Shown here: piece by piece, positions 1 to 5,191 of the stretch | How the letters are laid out: each line of letters starts with the position of its first letter | Position numbering within the stretch: position 1 is the first letter of the stretch | Origin: Archangiaceae bacterium | Lineage (GTDB): Bacteria; Myxococcota; Myxococcia; Myxococcales; Myxococcaceae | Direction of reading: 5' to 3' | NCBI GenBank assembly: GCA_023248915.1 | Contig: JAHFDQ010000456.1 | Coordinates: 1 to 5,191 of the forward strand | DNA length: 5,191 nt | Translations under genes and position numbers: made by a program | Notes under the pieces: model-generated | What the model saw: the letters and a program-made list of their open reading frames with translations, nothing else | Told to the model about the DNA's origin: nothing | Database searches by the model: none

Positions 1-3000
1 CGCCGCGTCGCGGTACATGTACATGCCCGCCGAGGGCACCGACATCACCGCCAGGTTGGCGTTGGCGCCGTCGAGCACGCCCATCGTCCAGGTGTCCTGC
101 ATGATGGGGTCGTACTCGTACTTCGGTAGCGCCTGCTGGCCGGGGCTGGTCGAGCCGTACATGGCGAAGACCCAGTGCTTATAGATATTGCCCAGGTCGT
201 AGAACGTGTAGATGGCGTTGTTCTCGGCAGAGACCGAGCTGAAGTAGTACCGGTCGCGCTTGAAGTGATTCCAGAAGTAGGCGTTCTGGTAGTCCTCGAT
301 GTTGGTGCGGGCGACCTCGTAGAAGTCAGGGCCGCGGTCGAACCGGGCGCAGGACAGCACCGCCCCGACCACCGAGTCGTCGCAGAACATGTACGGCACC
401 TCTAGCGGCGCGTCGCCCACGTCGGCGGGAGTCGGATTGGGGTTGGTGGCGAGCAGCGCGGCGACCCGGTCGCGGCCGGCCTTCACGTCGGACCACTTGG
501 CCAGGTGCCGCTGCGACAGCTTGCGGATACCGTCGGCCAGGGTGGTCTCGAGGTCGGCGCCGTCGCCGAAGTGCAGAGGAATGACCGAGTAGTGGAACCG
601 CTCGGCGTAGTTGGGCACGCCGAAGTTCGTGTGCTGGGCGTTCACCACCGGCAGGTCGAAGCCGGCGCCGGTGATGGTCATCACGTTGCCGTCAGACCCG
701 GGGAAGGTCTTCGAGTCGAGCCGGGCCTGGTCGAACACCTCGACGTAGCCGGGTTCACGGCCGCCCGAGTAGGCGAAGAGGATGGCGGCCTCGTCGTACT
801 TGCCGGGGCCAACCCAGTCGCCGTTCATCTTGCCGGCGTAGTCCATGATGGACGAGTACTCGTAGTCGTGGAGCCCCTGGGTGAGCTGCACCTCGGTGCC
901 GTCGGAAGCGGCCTTCAGGTCGGCCGGCGTGCGCGGAATCTTCGGCTCGCCGTTCTGCACCACGGTGAGGGTGGGCTGGCGAATTTCCCAGAACTTGTCG
1001 AAGTAGTTCACCGCGTCGAACGAGCCCTGGAAGTTGTGGTACAGGCCGAAGGTGTGGCCGATCTCGTGCTCGGAGGTCGCCCGCCAGATGCCCTGCTGTA
1101 GGCGGCGCTTCGACTCGTTGTCGGCGATGGCCTTTGCCTCGGTGGCGGTGCAGGACGCGGCGTTGGCGCAGCCCGGGTTACCGCGGGCGACCAGGTCGGC
1201 GATCTTCGCTTGCCGCGTCTGCAGCTCGCGGGTGGCCAGCGCCACCAGCGAGCGGTCGAGGAACTCGGCCAGGTAGAGGCACTGGCCGGAAGCCCACTCG
1301 ATGCGCTGCTTCTCGTACTGGAGCGAGGCTCCCGGGTTGGTGAGCACCGAGCGCGACGCCTTCCGGGCGAAGTCCTTGTCGGCGAAGGCCTGCTCGGCCA
1401 CCGCCGGCGGCAGCAGGCTGGCGACGTCGCCCTGCAGGTCGGGGTTGTCCAGCACCGCCGCCTCGAGCTCGGGGCGTTCGGCGAGCAGCGCGGCCGCCAC
1501 CTGCATGCGGTCGGAATGGTAGACGGGAAGGCCGCCGTTTTGGCGCAGCCCCTGGAGGATAGCCACCGTGCGCGACGTCTGCTTGTCGAAGGCGCCGCGG
1601 GTCGGGAGGTTGGTCTGGGGAATGTCCTGCAGCTCGGCCTGGAGGGGCGCGTTCGACCTGTTCGCCCCCTGTACCGAGTAGGGCCTGTGGTGGGCCATGT
1701 AGTCCTTCACGTCCTTGCCGGAGATCAGTGCGTCGATGGACTTCTCGCCGGTCAGCGTGTCCGTCACGTCGAGCAAGTACTGCGCTTCGGTGTCCACCGC
1801 GGCCGAGTAGGTGTTGGCGTTGGCCGAGATGAGTTCGCCGGTCTCGGGGTCGGCCGAAGACGGGCCGTAGCCCAAGAGGCCGTTCGGCACCGGGTCGGTC
1901 ACCGTGTAGACGAAGCTCTTGCGCAGGTCGCCCATCTTGGGCGTGTAGCCGGGCTTGCCGCAGGCGGACGGTGGCGCGTTGCCGGTCAGCGTGTCCTTGT
2001 CGGGTACCGGGTTCTCGCAGATGTACAGCATCTGCGGCGACTGGTTGACGTCACCGCCCTTGCCCTGGGCGGCCGAGACCGCGCGGCGGAAGGCGTGGTC
2101 CCAGTTGTGCTCGAGCTCGCGGGCCGACTCGAGGTACTCGCGGTAGGTGTCGGCGCCTGAGGTGCGTGACGCGGGCGACACGTAATAGACGATGGGCTTC
2201 GGGGTGCGGTTGGCGAAGGCGATGGGCTTGGCCGGGTCGGGGTGGCCGTCCTTCCCTTTCTCGAAGGCGTGTTCCCAGATGCGGTAGCGGTTCGCCAGGT
2301 AGATGCGCGCCTTGTCGTTGTACCCGTACTTCCGGTCGTAGTTCAGCCGCTCGGTGCGGAAGAAGCCGAACTTGGTCTCGAGCTCGGGGCCGTACACCAG
2401 GGGCTCGTAGTCGTTGGTGACGTCGGGGTCGACCTTGGCGATTGAAGTGCGGACGTGAATCTCGGCCGCGCTGCAGTCGTAGCGGCGGCTGGCCAGGTAG
2501 CAGCGCGGAATGGTGCCGTAGTCCTCGTAGTAGACGGTGTCGGGCTGGGCGATCAGCCGCGAGGTGAAGTCCATGTAGGTCAGCCGGCCGTCGGCGCCGA
2601 ACTCCTGCACCGGCCAGTCGTAGGGGTCGGTGCCGGGTTCGTTCGGCTGAATCCACGCGGTGATGTCGGAAGCGCCGGCGCCGTTGCCGAGCGTGCCCCA
2701 CTCGAGCCCGCTCATCTTGTTGATGATGTTCGCCGACCAGTCCACGCGGATGTACTCGCGCTGATTCCACGGCCGGTCCGAGCCGTTCTCCATGATGACG
2801 TTGCCGGTCTCGCCGGTGGAAGGGTTGTAGTTGCGCTGGATGTCGAACTGGCTCTGGATGGAATAGGCCACCAGCGGCGCGCCGTAGTAGACCTGCCCGC
2901 CGGTGCACTTGCCGTCGGCGGTGCAGAGCTTGGTGGTCGTGCCCGACGGCTTGGACGTCTGCTCGATGTCCGACTCGGCGCCGAGGATGTACGGGTAGGC

Positions 3001-3255
3001 GCGATAGCCGACAAGGTTCTTCTCTTGGATTTCCCAAACTATCTTCTCGAGCGTCCCGGTCTGCCCGGCGTAGGTGAACCCGGTCGTCGCCGGCGTCCAG
3101 TTGACCGTGTTCCGGAAGTACCAGCGGCCGTCGAGCAGGTCGGCCTTCTTGGTCACGTTCGGCTGGACCTTGTTGATGTCGCCGTTCGGACTGGCGCAAG
3201 CGGCGAACAGCGCCGCGCCGGTCAGGGCGAGCCAGCGGGTGGGGAACCGGTTCAT
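1..3255 (-). CDS. Large lipoprotein zinc metalloprotease of the metzincin (Met-zincin-like) type, C-terminus beyond the window
   Basis: The minus-strand frame is open from an ATG at 3255 to the window edge, giving 1085 codons with no stop and strong G/C third positions. GGAGG (3264-3260) lies four bases before the ATG. Residues 1-20 form a lipoprotein signal: a hydrophobic stretch ends in LFAAC, making Cys20 the likely lipidated residue. Ala follows at +2, which suggests the outer membrane if the E. coli sorting rule applies. H730-E731-I-G-H734-x5-H740-N-F is a textbook metzincin zinc site (ligands H730, H734 and H740, general base E731). S-I-M804-D-Y is the likely Met-turn, 70 residues later. 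Other blocks I recall from bacterial Met-zincin/DUF4953-like proteases are SDRPW (159-163), PIVYYVSPAS (about 354-363), a GYGPS...DPETGE block (DPETGE 469-474), and a Cys pair C958/C969 ahead of RFDRG. It should be an active endopeptidase; the substrate is unknown. It is the second gene of a unit behind the barrel protein gene. Family assignment rests on motifs only; the metzincin call is secure, the exact subfamily less so. Confidence 0.9.
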   Translation of the reverse strand, partial: MNRFPTRWLALTGAALFAACASPNGDINKVQPNVTKKADLLDGRWYFRNTVNWTPATTGFTYAGQTGTLEKIVWEIQEKNLVGYRAYPYILGAESDIEQTSKPSGTTTKLCTADGKCTGGQVYYGAPLVAYSIQSQFDIQRNYNPSTGETGNVIMENGSDRPWNQREYIRVDWSANIINKMSGLEWGTLGNGAGASDITAWIQPNEPGTDPYDWPVQEFGADGRLTYMDFTSRLIAQPDTVYYEDYGTIPRCYLASRRYDCSAAEIHVRTSIAKVDPDVTNDYEPLVYGPELETKFGFFRTERLNYDRKYGYNDKARIYLANRYRIWEHAFEKGKDGHPDPAKPIAFANRTPKPIVYYVSPASRTSGADTYREYLESARELEHNWDHAFRRAVSAAQGKGGDVNQSPQMLYICENPVPDKDTLTGNAPPSACGKPGYTPKMGDLRKSFVYTVTDPVPNGLLGYGPSSADPETGELISANANTYSAAVDTEAQYLLDVTDTLTGEKSIDALISGKDVKDYMAHHRPYSVQGANRSNAPLQAELQDIPQTNLPTRGAFDKQTSRTVAILQGLRQNGGLPVYHSDRMQVAAALLAERPELEAAVLDNPDLQGDVASLLPPAVAEQAFADKDFARKASRSVLTNPGASLQYEKQRIEWASGQCLYLAEFLDRSLVALATRELQTRQAKIADLVARGNPGCANAASCTATEAKAIADNESKRRLQQGIWRATSEHEIGHTFGLYHNFQGSFDAVNYFDKFWEIRQPTLTVVQNGEPKIPRTPADLKAASDGTEVQLTQGLHDYEYSSIMDYAGKMNGDWVGPGKYDEAAILFAYSGGREPGYVEVFDQARLDSKTFPGSDGNVMTITGAGFDLPVVNAQHTNFGVPNYAERFHYSVIPLHFGDGADLETTLADGIRKLSQRHLAKWSDVKAGRDRVAALLATNPNPTPADVGDAPLEVPYMFCDDSVVGAVLSCARFDRGPDFYEVARTNIEDYQNAYFWNHFKRDRYYFSSVSAENNAIYTFYDLGNIYKHWVFAMYGSTSPGQQALPKYEYDPIMQDTWTMGVLDGANANLAVMSVPSAGMYMYRDAA

Positions 3256-3259
3256 GTTG

Positions 3260-3264
3260 CCTCC
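3260..3264 (-). promoter_or_regulatory. Ribosome binding site of the metalloprotease gene
   Basis: GGAGG on the minus strand is followed by CAAC and then the ATG at 3255. The spacing is slightly short, but the match is strong. It fixes the start that yields a complete lipoprotein signal. The 44-base gap back to the upstream gene's TGA (3300-3302) shows no promoter or terminator I can support, which favours co-transcription. Confidence 0.7.
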
Positions 3265-3299
3265 GTGTCGGGAATTCGAAGTCATGGGGAAGGGGTCGG

Positions 3300-4415
3300 T
3301 CAGATGGACGCCGAGAGCGTCAGAGAGACTTCCGTGAGGCTGTTGGCAGGGCTCAGGAAGTCGAAGAACGGAAACCGAATGTTCTTGTTGTCGTTGGTCA
3401 GGGTCGGACCGCCGGCAGCCCCGCCGTTCGATAGGCCGAGCGACACCTCGAAGCTGTCGGTGAGCGCGTAGGAAGCGCCCAACGAACCGGCCATGCGATT
3501 CCCGACCACCATGCCGTCCCTGGCGACCGGATTGCCGTTCACGTCGAGCGCCTTCGGTTTGTAATCGGGGCCGCCGACGTCACCGGCCTCCTTCCAGCCA
3601 CTGGACAACATGAAGGACAGCGAGAAAGCCAGCTTGTCCGTCGGGCGGTACCCGAGGTCGATGAAGTTCACGAGGCTCCAGGCCTTGTTATTGCCCGTCG
3701 AGTCGCAGAAATTCGCGTTGGTTCGGCAAACGCGGAACAGGTTGCCCATGGAGTCCCTCTCGGTGGACGCCGGGAGCATGACCTGGTTGTTGACGTGAAA
3801 ACTGCGGCCCCCGGTCAGCCGGTAGGTCGCCTTCAGCTTCTCGAAGAACGACCGCGACAGGCCGACGCCGAGCGACAAGGAGGTAATCGTGGTGGCGACC
3901 CGGCTCTCAGGGGTGATGGGGATGGTGAGGCCGAAGGAGGGCGAGGCCGTGATGCCGGACCACTTGTTCTTGAAAGCAGCCGGTGCGGCGAGGCCCACCT
4001 TGATATCCGAGTAGGCCACGCGCTTTCCGGTCTCATTGTCGGGGAGCGTGTACTCCCAGCCGAGGCCCGCCTTTGCAGAGGCCGAAAGCCTCACGTCCTT
4101 CACTTTGAAACCGTAGCTGGGGCCGACCGACAGGCCGCCGTTGAGGGCAGCGTAGTAGCGAGTGTCCACGAAGGTGCCCGAACCCAATGAATGGTCTAGG
4201 TCCAGCCCTACGTGAAAGCCCCCAGCCTGCTCCTTTTCCTCTTCGGTCCCGGTCGCCTCGCCGCTGCTCGAGGTGACTGTGCCCGCGGGTGTTGGGGAAG
4301 CGGCCGCCTCCGAAGATTCTTTGGCCGGCGCCGCGTCCTCGTGATGCTCGTGCTGCGCCCACGCCAGCGCCGGGGCCAACAGCATCGCCAGGACCGCCGC
4401 ACTTTGCTTGCTCAA
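3300..4415 (-). CDS. Predicted outer-membrane beta-barrel protein with His/Glu-rich N-terminus (unknown family)
   Basis: I choose a TTG start at 4415 because GGGAGG (4427-4422) sits six bases upstream and translation from there gives a clean signal peptide. That peptide has a short Lys-containing n-region, a hydrophobic core AAVLAMLLAPALA, and an AWA cleavage site after residue 20. The product is 371 residues. The mature protein opens with QHEHHED, followed by an Ala/Ser/Thr/Pro/Glu-rich low-complexity linker to about residue 66. Residues 67-371 show alternating polar and hydrophobic strands rich in Gly, Ser and aromatics (for example VGLDLDHSLG, DVRLSASAKAGLGW, LAFSLSFMLSSGW and SLGASYALTDSFEVSLGLS), typical of a membrane barrel. 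The chain ends in SLTLSASI, so it lacks the usual terminal Phe or Trp. Two cysteines (VCRTNANFC) may form a disulfide in a surface loop. It is first in a unit with the metalloprotease gene, 44 bases downstream. I do not recognise the family; a channel, a sensor or a surface scaffold are all possible. Confidence 0.82.
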   Translation of the reverse strand: MSKQSAAVLAMLLAPALAWAQHEHHEDAAPAKESSEAAASPTPAGTVTSSSGEATGTEEEKEQAGGFHVGLDLDHSLGSGTFVDTRYYAALNGGLSVGPSYGFKVKDVRLSASAKAGLGWEYTLPDNETGKRVAYSDIKVGLAAPAAFKNKWSGITASPSFGLTIPITPESRVATTITSLSLGVGLSRSFFEKLKATYRLTGGRSFHVNNQVMLPASTERDSMGNLFRVCRTNANFCDSTGNNKAWSLVNFIDLGYRPTDKLAFSLSFMLSSGWKEAGDVGGPDYKPKALDVNGNPVARDGMVVGNRMAGSLGASYALTDSFEVSLGLSNGGAAGGPTLTNDNKNIRFPFFDFLSPANSLTEVSLTLSASI

Positions 4416-4421
4416 GGACAA

Positions 4422-4427
4422 CCTCCC
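4422..4427 (-). promoter_or_regulatory. Shine-Dalgarno sequence that decides the TTG start of the barrel protein gene
   Basis: On the minus strand GGGAGG is followed by TTGTCC and then TTG at 4415, an ideal six-base spacer. The only ATG upstream in this frame (4508) has no Shine-Dalgarno sequence. Starting there would bury the signal peptide behind 31 residues that do not look like an export signal. A second in-frame TTG at 4421 abuts the GGGAGG and is too close to be used. Confidence 0.7.
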
Positions 4428-4650
4428 ACCGTCAAAAGCCTCGGGTACACGCGCCGCGGGCCCGCCCCTCAGCAATGAGCGTTCCACCCGTCCTACCTTG
4501 CCCGCCATGGGCGGAAATATCTGAATTCGTTGGGTGTTCTCTGCGCGTCGGCCTCATCGCCAATTCGAACGGCCCGCCATTCGGGGCGCGCTTCGTTAGC
4601 TCATGGGGCAGCGGGGAACGGTAGAGCGACAAGAAACCGGCACCTGTCCG

Positions 4651-4671
4651 CCGCCCGTGGCCACGGGACGG
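4651..4671. repeat. 14-bp perfect palindrome CCCGTGGCCACGGG with extended arms
   Basis: Bases 4654-4667 are a perfect 14-bp palindrome. Allowing one bulged A at 4668, the arms extend by CCG (4651-4653) pairing with CGG (4669-4671). With no spacer at the centre it looks more like a DNA site for a dimeric regulator than an RNA hairpin. It lies between the two divergent genes, 236 bases upstream of the TTG start and about 290 bases upstream of the plus-strand start, so it could serve either. No regulator family can be named from it. Confidence 0.5.
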
Positions 4672-4700
4672 CCTTGGAAACGGGCGCTCCTGTAGCACAC

Positions 4701-4724
4701 GCCTCGGACCGCGATCAACGAGGC
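4701..4724. repeat. Inverted repeat GCCTCG-N12-CGAGGC
   Basis: GCCTCG (4701-4706) and CGAGGC (4719-4724) are perfect six-base arms around a 12-base centre. The next bases (TTGCCTACATTG) contain no T-tract, so it does not look like a terminator. It may be a regulator half-site pair or a small stem next to the long hairpin downstream. Six-base arms occur by chance fairly often in GC-rich DNA, so confidence is modest. Confidence 0.3.
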
Positions 4725-4758
4725 TTGCCTACATTGTGGGATGAGCTGGCACGGCCTT

Positions 4759-4855
4759 CGATTTTCGGACCTCTGGCCAGAGCGATGCCGCACTTGGAAT
4801 TTCTCCCTCTGGGAGGATCAAGGTCCGGCATGGCTTTGGCCAGAGGCTCAAATCG
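4759..4855 (+). repeat. Long imperfect inverted repeat; candidate structured RNA or palindromic repeat element
   Basis: The core arms 4770-4793 and 4823-4846 pair at 24 positions with 21 Watson-Crick pairs, one G-T pair (4780/4836) and two mismatches (4784/4832 and 4791/4825). The tip folds into CTCCC/GGGAG (4803-4807/4811-4815) around a TCT loop. The base closes with CGATTT/AAATCG (4759-4764/4850-4855) after a small internal loop. Weaker pairing continues outside (CTGG 4746-4749 with CCAG 4864-4867; CGG 4752-4754 with CCG 4861-4863). The G-T pairs (4780/4836, and possible ones at 4794/4822 and 4768/4848) are stable G-U pairs only in a plus-strand transcript. It sits 100 bases before the plus-strand start, so it may be a 5' leader structure, a small RNA, or a mobile palindromic repeat. 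No T-tract follows, so it is not a standard terminator. No target-site duplication was seen. Confidence 0.65.
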
Positions 4856-4901
4856 TGTCCCCGCCAGGCCCTGACTCCGCCCCACGTGTCAGCCCCGGAG
4901 G

Positions 4902-4925
4902 ATGAACTGCCGTTGCTGCCTGTGA
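4902..4925 (+). other. Seven-codon Cys-rich mini-frame in the leader (possible but doubtful leader peptide)
   Basis: ATG at 4902 opens a frame reading MNCRCCL and stopping at TGA (4923-4925), with three Cys in seven codons. It lies 30 bases before the next gene, in the same frame, and just before a hairpin that touches that gene's ribosome site. Cys-rich leader peptides are known to control downstream genes in some bacteria (polycysteine leader frames in mycobacteria). Against it, GGAGG (4897-4901) directly abuts the ATG with no spacer, which is poor for initiation, and a frame this short arises easily by chance. Confidence 0.2.
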
Positions 4926-4930
4926 TACTG

Positions 4931-4948
4931 CTCGGGCCCCTTCCCGAG
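4931..4948 (+). promoter_or_regulatory. Small hairpin overlapping the ribosome binding site of the plus-strand gene
   Basis: CTCGGG (4931-4936) pairs perfectly with CCCGAG (4943-4948) across a six-base loop CCCCTT. The right arm includes the first three bases of the likely Shine-Dalgarno sequence GAGGA (4946-4950), which is five bases before the ATG at 4956. If it forms in the mRNA it would partly mask that site and could lower or gate translation. A six-bp G+C-rich stem is stable, but it could also be chance in such DNA. Confidence 0.45.
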
Positions 4949-4955
4949 GAAACCC

Positions 4956-5191
4956 ATGTCACTCGAACGCTCGACGGCCACCGCCATCACTCCCGCCAGC
5001 CCGACCGACCTTCCCGCCAACGAGAGCGAGGCTTTCCAGGCGCTGCGCGCGATGGCGCGCGGCAAGTGCGGCTCGGTCTTGCCCGACCTCTTCGCCCGGC
5101 AGGCGCTCTCGGTCACCCGCGGCGCCGACTTCCCGGTGCAGCGGGCGGCGCTCGAGGCGCTGCTGCGGCGAAGCGCTTCCGCCAGGCGCGA
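4956..5191 (+). CDS. Start of an unrecognised protein-coding gene, truncated by the window edge
   Basis: ATG at 4956 follows GAGGA (4946-4950) with a five-base spacer. The frame stays open for 78 codons to the edge, with almost every third base G or C, so I regard it as real. The visible N-terminus has no signal peptide and no membrane segment. Residues 1 to about 22 are Ser/Thr/Pro/Ala-rich and probably disordered. From about residue 23 the sequence looks helical (for example EAFQALRAMARGK, LPDLFARQAL and RAALEALLRR), with a single Cys38. I do not recognise a family from this piece and assign no function. It is transcribed divergently from the barrel/protease unit, with its own leader containing the hairpins described above. 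Confidence 0.72.
   Translation, partial: MSLERSTATAITPASPTDLPANESEAFQALRAMARGKCGSVLPDLFARQALSVTRGADFPVQRAALEALLRRSASARR

Larger units (their letters stand above)
4416..4955. promoter_or_regulatory. Divergent intergenic region, dense in inverted repeats
   Basis: These 540 bases separate the minus-strand barrel gene from the plus-strand gene at 4956 and must hold the promoters of both. I see no gene of normal length here; the open frames lack ribosome sites and have poor composition. Dyads lie at 4502-4514 (CCGCC, three-base loop, GGCGG), 4651-4671, 4701-4724, 4759-4855 and 4931-4948. For the minus-strand gene, GATATT (4521-4516) is a weak -10 candidate, but I find no acceptable -35 element at 17-18 bases. 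For the plus strand, TGGCAC at 4747 recalls a sigma-54 -24 element, but the required GC at -12 is missing. No promoter is called with confidence. No T-tract follows any hairpin, so no intrinsic terminator is called. Confidence 0.7.

Noticed and set aside
1210..2160. Long open frame on the plus strand opposite the metalloprotease
   Set aside because: It is antisense to a gene with an intact zinc site, its product is a Val/Gly/Arg/Leu-rich string without motifs, and it has no convincing ribosome site. The G/C third-position bias of the real gene creates such frames.
2051..3199. Minus-strand frame of 382 codons overlapping the metalloprotease in another phase
   Set aside because: Its product is extremely Arg-, His- and Pro-rich and motif-free. 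The true frame gives the lipobox and family-like blocks over the same bases.
2455..3471. Second long plus-strand open frame, crossing the gap between the two minus-strand genes
   Set aside because: It has the same Val/Arg/Gly-rich shadow composition and overlaps two well-supported genes on the other strand.
4416..4508. ATG at 4508 as the start of the barrel protein gene
   Set aside because: There is no Shine-Dalgarno sequence upstream, and it adds 31 Arg/Gly-rich residues before an otherwise perfect signal peptide. The TTG at 4415 is far better supported.
4668..4760. Direct repeat ACGGCCTT (4668-4675 and 4751-4758)
   Set aside because: Eight bases in GC-rich DNA, with flanks that diverge; not distinguishable from chance.
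4747..4762. Possible sigma-54 promoter starting with TGGCAC
   Set aside because: The -24 half matches, but the -12 half reads TCGA where TTGC is expected, so the essential GC is absent. The site also overlaps the base of the long hairpin.
4759..4855. Long hairpin as an intrinsic terminator
   Set aside because: Neither strand has a T-tract after the stem, and no gene ends nearby to be terminated.
4923..4948. TGA at 4923 as a selenocysteine codon with a downstream SECIS-like hairpin, which would extend the plus-strand gene
   Set aside because: The frame is continuous with the gene at 4956, but the hairpin loop (CCCCTT) lacks the G-U needed in bacterial SECIS loops. The upstream ATG has no usable ribosome site spacing, and the gene has its own good start.
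4889..5116. Minus-strand open frame opposite the gene at 4956
   Set aside because: The plus strand has the ribosome site and the G/C third-position pattern; the minus frame lacks both.

Overview
The window is very GC-rich, with coding regions biased to G or C in third codon positions. The main gene encodes a large secreted metzincin of a type I associate with Myxococcota and other former Deltaproteobacteria. I therefore infer a myxobacterium-like, diderm, high-GC bacterium. Nothing in the window (no rRNA or marker gene) proves the taxon.

Positions 1-4415 hold a two-gene transcription unit on the minus strand. The first gene (4415 to 3300) encodes a predicted outer-membrane beta-barrel protein with a signal peptide and a His/Glu-rich mature N-terminus. 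It is best started at a TTG codon behind a strong Shine-Dalgarno sequence. The second gene follows after a 44-base gap (3255 to 1 and beyond the edge). It encodes a very large lipoprotein zinc metalloprotease, with at least 1085 residues in the window and its C-terminus missing. It carries an intact HEIGHTFGLYH zinc site and a downstream Met-turn. Both products should reach the outer membrane or cell surface, so a shared surface role is plausible, but no substrate can be read from the sequence. Because the metalloprotease frame runs off the window, it is easy to miss: the plus strand opposite it carries several long spurious open frames.

Positions 4416-4955 form a divergent intergenic region of 540 bases, unusually rich in dyad symmetry. 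It includes a 14-bp perfect palindrome and a GCCTCG/CGAGGC inverted repeat. It also holds a long imperfect hairpin at 4759-4855, whose 24-position core stem has 21 Watson-Crick pairs. Just before the next gene there is a Cys-rich seven-codon mini-frame, followed by a small hairpin that overlaps the ribosome binding site.

From 4956 a plus-strand gene begins and runs off the right edge. Only its first 78 codons are visible and I do not recognise it. The most unusual part of the window is its leader, which could be a structured RNA or cis-regulatory region, or could contain a small palindromic mobile repeat. No CRISPR array, tRNA, rRNA, insertion sequence or convincing terminator was seen.
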